DNA of 64,000 nt from Tigriopus japonicus (lineage: Eukaryota; Arthropoda; Copepoda; Harpacticoida; Harpacticidae). The position numbers and the translations under genes are program-made. Under the pieces are notes generated by a model. It worked only from the letters and a program-made list of their open reading frames with translations. It was not told the DNA's origin and searched no databases. The stretch spans positions 57,384-121,383 of the forward strand of contig JAAGOF010000269.1 of the NCBI GenBank assembly GCA_010645155.1, read 5' to 3'. Of this stretch, positions 26,545-37,853 are shown in pieces; position 1 is the stretch's first letter, and each line of letters starts with the position of its first letter.

Positions 26545-29500
26545 TTACTTCAGATTTGAACACACGGTGTTGACCCACTGTTCCAATTGGACCAAGCTCT
26601 CTTTGGAGCCTTCCACGATCTTTTTCTCAAATGTTCCTTCCGGTTCATCAGACAAGATATCCAACCCGTTCCGCAAATGTACCAAACCCTCCTAAAATTG
26701 GGGGAAAAATGCACTAAAATGAGCATGTCCATTTTTTGATGGTAACATTCATTACTAGGGCCCGGAAACTTATTTACTAGAAAATGTCAAAATATTGAGT
26801 ATATATTTTCTTAGAAAGTTCAAAATATTGGAAAAATAAGCCCAATATTTAAAAAGATATTTTTTGACCACGCCATTGCTTGGTAATTTCGTCGGTGTGC
26901 ACCAATTTATTCAATATTTTTCGGTAAATTTGATGTGATTTGTTTTTGGAGTCGCCGTTGACGCACAACTAATTTAACAATATAGTTTTCAATTTGCCTC
27001 AATAGATGGCGCAGTGTTTTGCGTATATGACAGTATAAATGGTTTTTAATGTTTCACTTTGGTACAAATGCCCTTTTGTGGACATTTTGGTATATTGGGT
27101 TCATTTTGGTTAAGCCCTAGTGCGTCATTTTGACAAGTCATTTATTTGTCTCAAATTTTCCTAAAATATTTTTCTGCCTAAAAAATCCAACAAATAATGA
27201 ATTTTTCCTTAAAATAGTCAAAATATTTCAGAGATGGAGGAAAACTGGAGAAATATAAAACAAATATTTCTTATATACTATAGTTCCGGGCCCTATTTAT
27301 TACCTTGAGGTTCTTCTTAATTTCCTTGGGATCAGAGCCTGATTTTGGACCCCGTTCTAATGCTCTGTTGGCCAACATCACCAGAGGCAAATGAAGCTCG
27401 TACATCATCATCCCTAAATTATGTTACATCAAGAATATTAGTTATTTATCTCGAATATTCCTAATAAGCATAATACAAACCTCGTTTTCTTGTCCTTCCA
27501 GGCATAATTTGATCCAAGACTTGGAGAACCTCCCGACAAAGATCCCGTTTCCGCTTGAATTGCTCATCATTCAGCTCATGCGCTTCATATCCGGTCATTC
27601 GTCCGTACATTTTGGCTAAAACATACTTCCGATCTATCAGAATGACGTGATTGGGATGAAGGATATTGGAGTATTTCTTGATGAAGGCCTCAAACTCTAG
27701 GATAGTGGCTCCACTAGGATTGGATTCTGATGGATCCAAACTCTCCGCTTGACTTTTTGCCGCTGTATTTAAAGGCAAATTAGCATGAGCAACTCCAAGA
27801 GCAACTCTCGAAAACAGGATCTTAAAAGTTCACAACTAGTATCATAGTTAAGTTTGATCTCGTTGGCTTATGGAGTATTTAAGGAAATTATTTATTTCCA
27901 AGAAGAAGTGATCCTTGTTTATTTGGAAACGTCCAATTCAAAATTGAAAACTTTACTCTCAATTCGATCTAGAGAGCGTTCCAAACTATAATAAATAACT
28001 TGATCATAGTATGCTTCTCAAAATGGCCAAAACACATTAAATGAGTTACAAAAGGGCTTCGAAACCGGGACAAAAATATTAACAAATTGAGAAGGTTTTA
28101 AGATAAAAGCACAAAATATAGGAAATCAAAACGCCAATCAAGTTGTAAAGCGTGAAATATTTCGTCTTGCATTAAAATATGCGCATCAAAACAAATTGAA
28201 TTCATAATGTTAAGAAAGTCACAATGGGTTTACACAAAACACAATATGTGTCAAAAATAAAAAAAAAGTCAGAAAACAGCTTTTTGGCAGATTGAATTAA
28301 GATGCAAAAAAATCCCACTTAGTTCACCTTGATATATATTTCTAACTGGGATCGTGCCCATTTCGTGCGGGCATTCCTTGTTGTCACATGCCCACTTGGC
28401 CTCGATTTCGTGAACATTACTCGTAATCACATTTCCCGAGGCACATTTTCTGCATTTGAGGGCACTTGAATAGGTTCCAAGTTCAGTTGGATCCGAACAT
28501 CGAGGACACCGACAACTAAAAAACTTTCCAACCTACGAAAGAAAACAGGCTTTCTCATGGAGCGTATTGCTTGGGTTACACTAAAATAGCCTTCATTACC
28601 TGTAGAAGAGCTTGCCTTTTAAGAAGTGGATCAAGTGGTTCGGTGTAAGAATGGGTGATGTCTTCCCCTCGTTTTATGTGCCTAAGAGATCGCATCGTCA
28701 TAACGTAGCCGGATGTCCTAGGTTGAGTGAAACAAATTCGAAAAGTTTCGCGAAAAATGTATGTGATTTTTTTTAAAGGTTAAGCTTGGCTAAAATTGGT
28801 TTATTGGTCTATTGGTTCATCCACTAATGACACTTATCAAGTGTATATAGAGTATTGGAATTGTTTGAGGCAATGAAATGATACCTATCCAAAGTAAGTA
28901 AGATCTAGAAGAAAAAAAAACAAAAAAAGGGAGCAAAGCCCAAGATTCATTTAGTCCAAGGACCCGATCTCATCTCCGCATCATTTTGGACAACCCATCC
29001 TTGAATTTTCGCACAGACGAGGCTTGTCTAAGTTCCAAACTCAAGTTGTTCCAATGCAGAACAAGACGCATAAAATAATCTAAAGGACGTCCGAATTTTT
29101 CAATGAGTTACTTTGTAGAAGCTCTATCAAACTTGATTGATTTAAAGTAGTACCTTTTTGCTAAAAGAAATATGTCAATAATCAATGAGAAAAGACTATG
29201 GTTGCTCGAAGCGACAACACCAAAATCAGTCCATTAAAACGGTTAAACGGGACTGCGCTGTTTGGAGCACAGAGTTCTAGAGTGGAGATCCCAGAGCAGG
29301 CCGGTCATGAAATTTCATTATGACAAGGGCCATTTATCATCAACGACTAGTTGAAACTTCCCCATACACGAGTATTTGTAAAAGGCAAATTTTTGAAAAA
29401 CAAAGTTTTTTGGATATATGGCCTCCTGTCTAAGCTTTGCTTCTCCCAAAATATACTAAGGTGTTCAATGAATATGATAATTCAATTCGCAGGCATGAAG

Positions 29501-32500
29501 TCACAAAATTTTAGGATTTGGCATTGAAAATATGTTTTGCCCACTTTCACTTGTACTATGATCTTTCACTTGTTTGGGCAAGTAATTTACGATATTCTTC
29601 GGAAATACTTGCCTTTTCACGCAACTTCTGGGAAGTTTCAGCAATAAACTAGGCAGACTAGATGACGAGAATGGCCTCTCTATAGACCTTAATGGTTTGG
29701 TGATTTCAGGTAGAGTTTTAGGAAGAGAAATGTCACTCCGAAATCAAGGGTTTTTGTTATGATTCCATTCAGCTGACAAGTCACTCTCATGGCATGGCGG
29801 CAAATTCAAATGCCCAGAAGATTGACGCTTATACATTGAAGTTCAGGGTTACAAAAATCTTAAGAAATGAAACATTTTCCAGAAATTTTATAGAGGTATT
29901 TGGATCAGCGACAAAGTTTGTTATGTCCAAGGGATAAACAGATACAAGATAAAGCACCAAAGATTTTCTAATTTCATCATTTACGTTTCACAATTCCTAC
30001 ATAACTTTCTTTGTTTTAAGATTTGGTTAACCTGACTAAGGGTTCATTCTCTTGATGCACATAAAGTAACACGCAATCGCTATAAGTGGCTGAACTCAAC
30101 TTTGGTGTTCCCCCTTTTTCGAAGACCTTCTTTTTCAATTCCAAGTAATCTAATTCAAGATCTGATCTGATTTGAGTGTTTGGAGGAGTACTGGGTTTCA
30201 AATAGTTGCCAAACAACTTATTTTTTCAACCCACATCATCTACAAATTTGATTAAAAAATCAACCAATTTCTGCCTGGGCTGTCAGGCCACTCTTCTTTT
30301 TAGAACACATTGCGGTGATCCTGCCCAACTTCAGACTAGTGATAGGGATCAAAACTAAAGGCAAGCGGCTGGCTGGGAGTGTCATTTCTCTCCCTAGAAC
30401 TCTAATTTCAGTGAACTCATCTGTCGAAATTTACGCAACGGCAAAACGTTCCAAATATATATTCAAATTTTGGATTTTCCGGAATAATGCTTCTTTTCCT
30501 TAACTTTTAATTTTGATGGCAAATCTGAGCAACAATTAAGCTTTGCTACAATACCCTTTCAATCCTCTTAAGGGCTGGCCCACTTACTGTAGGACAAAGG
30601 GTCTCCACGGGTTTAACAAATCCAATGAAAAAGTGCAATGCGCCTTGGGACAAATTTAAAGAAAATGTATATTCAATCCCAAAACATACGCAAAACTTAT
30701 AAGGGTAATAATTTCGTTAAAAATATAATGTGAGTAGATTGTAGAACCCACCAATCTGCAGTGGGATCAAGAATATCATGATTCCACATTTTCATTTATG
30801 GTGCTTCAAGAGACACTAGAAACAGGACGTCATAGATGTGATTTAAAAACAAAAAAAGACCTCAAAAATCACAAGTGACGTTAGGATTGACCTCTTGTGC
30901 TTGCGCTCTTACAGTGGAGCACCTCCTTGGGATTTGGAGATTTGGCGGTGCTCTCAGAGCGCAAGTGTTAAAGGTTCCATTGGCAATCGAGGCTAGACGC
31001 ATTCTCAAAATAGGGAATGCTGATTTTCTTACAAAGTATGGGATTCCTAAACAGCAAATTCCCAGTCGAAATTGTTGCTTGCTTCAGTTTATATTGGATT
31101 TCGCCTTTTTATAAAATTGTCCTTGAAATGAACACGCCATTGCTCATCATTAGGAAAATTAAGGACAATAAAGGTGTTAGGTACTTGGTAACGAAAATTT
31201 TCAAGTTTTACCTGGGCGAAAAGTCATGGGTGCAATTAGCCACACACGAATGACTCGGCATTGAGGCCAAACCAAAAAGGGCCTGAATGGAGGCCTCTGG
31301 TGCGGTTTCGCCTTCTACACTGCGATCTTGGATAGACACCTCAAACGTGTTGACCAAAAAGATCCCCAGGACGATTTCCAAGGTTTCCACATCCTTTTCT
31401 TCTAGTATCATGGCAGTCTAGAACAAATTCAGTTCCCTGTCATGTCCATATTCATTAACCAAATCAAGGATGGCTCAAGCCAGGATCACTTTCAAGATAC
31501 ACCTTGGGTCCAATCAGTGCAATGAAAATTCAACGGAACAATAAATTTGTGGCACGAACCTCACATTTTAGTGCAGTGATCGGACCCAAAGTGTATTTTT
31601 GAAATAGTGGTTCCTGACCAAATCCATTTTGACCAACCTTGACATGATCAATAATGACACTAGTCTTTTGTCGCCAATATTGAGATTGTTTCCTCTTCTC
31701 ATGATGTGACATGTGACTCCATAGAAGAGCCCATTTCTCCGGATGCTTTGTTCTCAAGATCAATGCTCGGATCACCGAGACAATCCCATAAATGGGCGTT
31801 TCATCATTGAAATTGATCTCCTGACATCGAAGACGGAAACCCTTTTTTTGGAAGACTTTACATTCGTATTCAGCGTGCTCTAAAATATCTTGACATTCCC
31901 GAGTACAAATGGGGAAATTGCAACGATCACAAGTCAAACCAAGACTTTTGATGCGTTTGTAGCATCCTAAACAAATCGGTTTCGTGGCATCTGTGGGACC
32001 AAATGTGATTGGAGACTCTTTGAAGATAATCTCTCCTGGTTTGATATCTCTGGAAGCCACCATATGTCTGGAAATGAAGGACGAATCTTGGAGTAATTAC
32101 TGGGTGGATCAGGAACTAAACCATATGGACTATTTCTTTGTCTGATATGGAAGGGATCTTCTGTCGACAAAGGGTGATTTTTCATGCTTGAAATTCATGT
32201 CATTAGGCGGACTTCGCACCTCCTAGAGCTTTGTAAATTAATTAACTGAAAACCGCACACATTTACACTAGAGTAGGGCCAGAATGCTCACAGGTATGAT
32301 TAAATCCATTTGAATGAGTAATTGTTGCTTGAAACGGTTTGAATCAGTTGCCTGGAGCTTTTGGTGGACACCAATGCTAATAAGTCGACGCTCGATTTTC
32401 ACGGATATTTTGTTATGTCAGGATATGATTTGAAAGTAGAATTATGGTTCATTTGCGGTTTAAGCCCAGAGGGTTATGTATGCGTAATTTGCATGACCAT

Positions 32501-33301
32501 GTGCTAGCTTTGCTTGAGAGGAAATGATTTAATGAACTCATAGTGGCCACTTACAAGGAAGCCACAAATTGACTTGCCTCCAGAGATTCATTCCCGTGTT
32601 CCCGGTGTCATAAATCAAACACATTTTAAACTTGACAGGCCGCCAAGAATTCGGCCTTAATCTTGGTCCAAGAATGCAATGGATGCATTCTTATGATGGA
32701 GGAGATTGGTTTTGCAAAAAAAACATGTTCAAACATTGAAATGTTGCCCAACAAAAAAGTGTGAACGAGCTGGAGCTGATCTTTTGTTCTTGGAGCTCTT
32801 TCGATTGAAAAAAGAGAGAGATGGTTGAGATTTCGAAAATCTAAAGATTGTAAAGATAAGAAAAAATGTGGAAAAAATGACCATATAACGAATCAAAAAT
32901 ATTTGGACAACGTAATAAAATATTATAATAATATTATATAAATCTTATAATAAAAAGAATAAGAGAAAACCGAATTCAAGAAGGAAACATGGATCACCGA
33001 CGTCAGTATGCTTGTCTTGGAAGTATTTTGATTCCCAAAGGTCAATTTGTGCAACATTTAATTTAAGAAGGGTTTTAACCACTTGGAGAAAACTTTAGAG
33101 TAAATCTACTGAGGTTTAGTTAAAACTGAATTTAAAAACGTGCTAAAATCTACAAAATACTAACCAAACATACCGTCCAACAATGTCATCGTATACAATT
33201 TTGTATGGTCTTTCTTCATTGGAGGGCCTTTGGTGTTCATCGCGAATCAAATATTTCTCAACGTCTTCTTCCAATGAAGTCACAGACTTTTGGTGATCCA
33301 T
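26545..33301 (-). CDS. SMYD-type SET and MYND domain protein (eight exons, 567 aa)
   Basis: This is a putative lysine methyltransferase of the arthropod SmydA-like group. CDS exons: 33301-33174, 32067-31560, 31417-31212, 28717-28600, 28532-28328, 27762-27481, 27413-27304 and 26691-26545; the sum is 1704 nt and all phases match. An N-SET strand (VGRHMVASRDIKPGEIIF, residues about 41-58) precedes a MYND zinc finger (Cys75 to Cys112, C-x2-C-x10-C-x2-C-x4-C-x3-C). The core SET segment is LASMPSHSCVANC (about 262-274), then IKRGEDITHSY, then a cysteine-rich post-SET (CRCPRCSDPTELGT). The SAM-contact motif, usually NHSC, reads SHSC here, so activity may be reduced. The start is the first in-frame ATG of an exon whose 5' edge could also be an acceptor (GATCGCAG|GG), so upstream coding sequence is possible. 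A hAT element touches the exon 7 donor and a SINE lies just upstream of the start. Confidence 0.88.
26756..27295. mobile_element. 540-bp non-autonomous hAT element in SMYD intron 7
   Basis: Terminal inverted repeats are TAGGGCCCGGAAACTTA (left) and TAGGGCCCGGAACTATA (read inward from the right). Flanking 8-bp direct repeats are TTCATTAC (26748-26755) and TTTATTAC (27296-27303), one mismatch. There is no transposase frame; the interior is AT-rich with repeated CAAAATATT motifs. The right-hand target copy contains the splice donor of SMYD exon 7. Confidence 0.85.
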
Positions 33302-33339
33302 TCCCTGCGATCCAAATAATAATAATGTTTATTGCGAGA

Positions 33340-33550
33340 ACTTTTCTCATTGGATATATATTTATTCAGAGTTTATACAATAATTGTATTGGAGTCATGG
33401 GGCCCATTCTGGGTTCTGGAGGCGCCGTTCGAGGCGGAATATCCACTAGACAGAGGGGTCGGGCAGGGTGGGGGGAAGACCTGGGATCGAACCCATGAAC
33501 CCGAGCATAGCTCGGTCGCGCGTTAGTCAACTGCGCTACACCATCTTCCC
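33340..33550 (-). mobile_element. tRNA-derived SINE upstream of SMYD
   Basis: On the minus strand the head reads GGGAAGATGGTGTAGCGCAG with a B box GGGTTCGATCCC and closes with CAGGTCTTCCC, a tRNA-like acceptor pairing. An unrelated body follows and ends in an AT-rich tail (GAATAAATATAT). The family differs from the SINE at 24268. The 3' boundary is approximate and I found no clean target duplication. It starts about 250 bp upstream of the SMYD ATG and ends about 40 bp from it. Confidence 0.75.
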
Positions 33551-35573
33551 TTGAGGTTAATATTTATTTCTCTTGATTATGATAAGTTATCATTCTCACC
33601 ACTTTCATGATGCCAACTTTCAAAGTTTTTCAACTGTCGCAAAATGTGCTCCGGTATATTTGTGGATTATACTTGCAAAACTTGACCCAAGAAATCCAAA
33701 ATGTGTTATTATGTCCTTTGTGACAGAATCTTAAATCTATTGAAACTTTGACAAATTTACATCAATGTTATATCTGTCTGTATAATTTCCATCTTTCAAA
33801 GCTCAATTTCAATGTAAAGCAATGAAATAAAAGAAAAAAATAAGTTTTAATACAACTTCCTGAGCCCACAATGCCTTTCTTTGTCCCACTTTTTGGACCT
33901 TTTTCAAAGAGTTTTTCACTTGGCAAAGTTCCAAGTTCAAGTCGGGACGAGTTGACAGTTCGCAAGAGACATGATATATGAAGACGATCATATTATTTTA
34001 TCCACTTCCAAACTCGCCAACGAATAATCTGCTCGGAATTTTGCTCATGTTACTGAACAGATTGGGTTTCAATGCGCGGCCTAAAGCAACAAAAAATCCC
34101 CTTTGAAATTTGATGATGGTGTCTAAATTATGCCCTAGTAAAGGTTCGAGCGGAGTAATTATTTTTCAAATAAACACTCATCCGTCATTATCGCTCAAAT
34201 TCAGGACAGATTATCGAATCGCAAGAGGATTCTGACTTATCTTTAAGAACTTTTTCCTTGTTACGCGATGTCACTTTGGCGTTTACAAGTTTTGTTAAGA
34301 CATCCTTCTTTATTGTGACGAGCTCGATCTGATCTGCAAATGCTGGACAATGAAAACAAACACGTCAAGTGGCATTGACATGAAAGCAAAAAGGTTGAAC
34401 TTTTAGTGAGACTTCTCGATTTTTTGGACAAGGAGCCGAACAATACTTCAAATACAAAAAAGTGTCATGTAACGTGGTCAGTTTCTTGGTAATTAATTGG
34501 GCATGCATAGATTTATCGGACGAATTAAATCGGTCCTTGGATTTCATCTTTCTTTGAGGTCCCGGAAAATGGAACACTCATTTACCTAGGAGAGCTACTG
34601 AAAAACAAATGTTATCCAGTGTGCTTTTCTGTGCAGAAATCCCATGATATTTGCGTCAAATGGCTCCCGATTGTTATTGCTCATAAAGTTAAGTACTGCA
34701 CTTCATCCTGAATCCATTTCACGATGAAGGACATCCGTTTGCTTGCTTAAAAAGAGCGGCAATTTTGGACTTGAAGCGCGCCAAATGGCGAAACGAGGCT
34801 GGGCAAAAACAGCGAGTTGTTGAGGAGAAAAATGAGGGGATAACCCAAACTCGATGATGCAGGTTCTTTCAAGACTCGTTCACTTTAGTGTCCATGAATT
34901 ATCGCTTTTGGGGGTCTGCGATTGTACTTCAGTAAAGATTAATAGACCATTCCTTTTTGTGGCTAGATAAAATTCTCGCCAGTCAGATTGGAACAGCATT
35001 CTCCATATTTCATCCTCAAATAGGTCCTGCACAGTATCAGAGTATGATACCACTGATACATTAAGAAGACTCAAACTCCCTCGATATAGACAGACATGAC
35101 CATCACTATCTCGTCAACTCAACATGGACGTGAAGTAGACAGTAGTAGTCTTGAACAGATCGCTCCTGGGAGTCGCCCCAATGAATTTCAAATGGCAAAT
35201 CCCCATTTTCGTCTCGAGCACCGGGAGAACTTGGGTAAAGCACAAGACGGAGAGTTGGACCTCAGAGATGCCGAGGGTTGTGATGTGATGAGAGTGTATT
35301 ACTTTAGCATAGTACACACTCGAGTGTTCACGCTTTCTTGTGCACCCCTCATTTTTACTTGCCACTTGCCCCACTCACGGTGGCTGAAGATCCTCGGTGC
35401 CGTCTGAAGAAATCTAAATGAGCATGCCAAGAAGACAGAAGAAAGAGCGAGTGAGAGAGAGAGATCTTCAGCATGTTTCGAGTTCTTCACCGTCGAAGAT
35501 AGAGCACAAGATACGGCGTTTGAGCAATTTGAAAACACTCAAAAAGACCCCTTGACAATACAATGTGGCAAAC
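33551..35573. other. Divergent spacer between SMYD and GRIP-like gene
   Basis: No gene is supported. It should contain the 5' regions of both divergently transcribed neighbours. Open frames such as 34880-35074 (minus) and 35096-35407 (plus) are short, have no family signal and overlap likely 5' UTR or promoter sequence. Confidence 0.5.
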
Positions 35574-35577
35574 ATGA
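35563..35577 (+). promoter_or_regulatory. Minimal upstream ORF overlapping the GRIP-like start
   Basis: ATG TGG CAA ACA TGA begins 11 nt before the main ATG, and its stop overlaps the main start as ATGA. Such a uORF could tune translation by termination-reinitiation. It applies only if the transcript includes it. Confidence 0.5.
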
Positions 35578-37853
35578 AGTTTTGGAAGTCGTGGAAGGGC
35601 CACAATCAGACCGGTAGTGGTGGAAGTGGTGGAGTGGTGGTTGAGCCCAAAACCAATGGTGTGTCCGGCAAAAAGGTCAAAGCAGCTACGCCCTTAGTGT
35701 TACGTAGAAGATATAACCCAAATTATGGACAAGATGAGCCTCTCTATGAAGATTTCACTCCTTCGCCATCACCTTCTTTGACGCGGAATGTCTTTGGAAC
35801 AACATTTGTGGAATTGATTAAACGCCATGGGACCCGATTGGGAGTTCAAATCCAGGGTGGAATCCCAGATCAAGGAACTGAACCCCGGATAGCGTCCCTC
35901 ACACCAGGAAGTTGGGCCCAAAGAAGTGATGTGCTTTGTATTGGCGATATTGTCGTCAGTGTCAATGGGGTGTCCACGGTTACCATGTCTCAAGGGGAAC
36001 TAGTCAAAACCCTTGATTTGTCAGATAGAATTCAGTTGGAAGTGAAGTATCCATTGCCTCCACTTCCTCCATCGCAACACAAGTGCCAGTCTAAAATGAT
36101 TCAAGTCACTTTGAAGAAGGAAAATGGAAGCTTCGGAATGGTCATTCGAGGTGGATTTCACGAGAATGTGAAGATGCGTAGACCATTCACCGTGGTTCAT
36201 TTGACTCCTAACAGTCCAACTTTCAATGATGGAACAATTCGAGTCAATGATCGGATACGGTGTATCAATGGGGTCAACTTGAATGACATGAAGTTACCTG
36301 AGCTTCAGAGCCTGCTTTATCAACAAGATCAAGAAACGGTGTTCACGGTTGAGTATGATGTGGCTAAACACGATCAATTAGAGAATGGCCCAATTCTAGT
36401 CGAAATACGACGGGATGTGTCGGATATTCTGGGGTTTGGTGTGAACAAGTGCGTTGATTCCGGTCACATTTTCATTGAGAGCATTAAGCAAGCCAGTTTA
36501 GCCGATCGATGTGGTGCCATGCACGTGGGTGATGTCTTGCTGTCGGTCAATGGGCAACACGTGGCTAGATTTGGATCCGAGCAAACCACTGACCTCATTC
36601 GAGGGGACCAAACCATTCCCGAAGTGGTTCAACTTGAGATTCTGCCGGGCATGTTTAGCAGAACTGGCAATCCATTTCGCTCTTCAATGCCATCCCCCAG
36701 TTTTTCATCGTTACGGAACCAGAAGGTCCGTCCAACGGGTCGGAAATGTGTACGTTACCAATCAATGACGGAAATCGATCGACCTAATCGGACCCCTCTT
36801 CGGCCTATTCTTTCCGGTCAGAACAGGGAGCGTCAAAAGTTCGTGACCTTCACTGTCGAATTGGAGCGACATGGGGGTCCTTTAGGCCTTACTTTGGCCA
36901 CAGAGGAGAATGCCGCTAATGTCGGGCCAATTTTCATATCGGCATTGGTTCCTGATGGCTTAGCCGAGAGAACTAAAACCATTCAAGTGGGAGATCAGCT
37001 AGTTGAGATCAACGGCGAGGAAGTCAGAGAAAAGAGCCTCAATCAAGTGATTCCAATGCTCCAACAAAAGTCGACAATCATCAAGTTGAAATTAGCGCGA
37101 CTAATCAGTATCCCTGAGCGGGATTTTCCGTCTAGACGCGTGACTGAAGACATCTACATATCCAACCATCGCAAACCCCCATTACCTAGTCCAAGTCCTC
37201 GAGTGAGTCGCATCAGCTCTCGCCGCGATTCCACTACTTCAAGGGATACCAATCACTCGCCAACACCCACCAATATGGTCGCCTTGACACCTCGGGTCAG
37301 TCCCTCTCGATCATCCATCGGATCTTCAAGAGCGACTCCTTTGGAAGTGCACAAAGTCACCCTGTTTAAGGACAGGGTGTACGAGGATTTTGGCTTTAGC
37401 CTCTCCGATGGTCTCTATGAGAAAGGCATTTTCATCAATCGGATTCGCAAAGGTGGCCCTGCTGATCTTGGTGGTCTCTTGAAGCCTCTGGATCGAATCC
37501 TCCAAATCAACGACACTCGAACCCACGATTTTGATTGTTGTCTAGCCGTTCCTCTGATCGCTGGAGCTGGAGATAAGTTGGAACTTCTCGTTGCCAGAGC
37601 CACCAAAATATTTGCTTTAAGGGACAGTGTGGAATTTAGTGAAGATGATCACTTCTTATTTGAAGACCCGGGCACTTTGACGCGAAGAAGCCAAACGAAA
37701 CGACCGTCTCTTCAACGAACAAATAGCGCTGATGGCCGATTGAGTAGTGCGGGAGGTGGAAGCATTACCAACCATATTGTCCCGTGGACCAGTCAAAATG
37801 GCCATCGAAACCCATTTGAGTTCGATGACAACGAGAAGCTTGATTATCTTTGA
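35574..37853 (+). CDS. Grip: GRIP-like multi-PDZ scaffold protein (759 aa, single exon, five PDZ domains)
   Basis: GRIP proteins bind C-terminal tails of membrane receptors and kinesin cargo through PDZ domains; fly Grip acts in muscle guidance. Starting at ATG 35574 (MKFWKSWKGH; an in-frame TGA lies at 35553-35555), PDZ domains occur at about residues 77-159, 175-261, 273-358, 423-510 and 593-675. Domains 1-3 align with GRIP PDZ1-3, including the linker FTVEYDV and the segment ASLADRCGAMHVGD. The fourth (GGPLGLTL, GLAERT) resembles PDZ6. The last (YEDFGFS, NRIRKGGPADL, DFDCCL) is unmistakably PDZ7. Vertebrate GRIP1 is about 1100 aa with seven PDZ domains, so two middle ones are absent. No intron interrupts the gene, unlike its neighbours. 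A four-codon upstream ORF overlaps the start. AATAAA lies at 38185-38190. Confidence 0.9.
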   Translation: MKFWKSWKGHNQTGSGGSGGVVVEPKTNGVSGKKVKAATPLVLRRRYNPNYGQDEPLYEDFTPSPSPSLTRNVFGTTFVELIKRHGTRLGVQIQGGIPDQGTEPRIASLTPGSWAQRSDVLCIGDIVVSVNGVSTVTMSQGELVKTLDLSDRIQLEVKYPLPPLPPSQHKCQSKMIQVTLKKENGSFGMVIRGGFHENVKMRRPFTVVHLTPNSPTFNDGTIRVNDRIRCINGVNLNDMKLPELQSLLYQQDQETVFTVEYDVAKHDQLENGPILVEIRRDVSDILGFGVNKCVDSGHIFIESIKQASLADRCGAMHVGDVLLSVNGQHVARFGSEQTTDLIRGDQTIPEVVQLEILPGMFSRTGNPFRSSMPSPSFSSLRNQKVRPTGRKCVRYQSMTEIDRPNRTPLRPILSGQNRERQKFVTFTVELERHGGPLGLTLATEENAANVGPIFISALVPDGLAERTKTIQVGDQLVEINGEEVREKSLNQVIPMLQQKSTIIKLKLARLISIPERDFPSRRVTEDIYISNHRKPPLPSPSPRVSRISSRRDSTTSRDTNHSPTPTNMVALTPRVSPSRSSIGSSRATPLEVHKVTLFKDRVYEDFGFSLSDGLYEKGIFINRIRKGGPADLGGLLKPLDRILQINDTRTHDFDCCLAVPLIAGAGDKLELLVARATKIFALRDSVEFSEDDHFLFEDPGTLTRRSQTKRPSLQRTNSADGRLSSAGGGSITNHIVPWTSQNGHRNPFEFDDNEKLDYL

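Noticed and set aside
30016..30216. A further SMYD exon in the 2.5-kb third intron
   Set aside because: Phases of the flanking exons (31212 to 28717) already join perfectly through the SET sequence; adding it would disrupt the domain.
33470..33550. A functional tRNA gene on the minus strand
   Set aside because: The tRNA-like head fuses directly to an unrelated body with an AT-rich tail, so I called it a SINE head.
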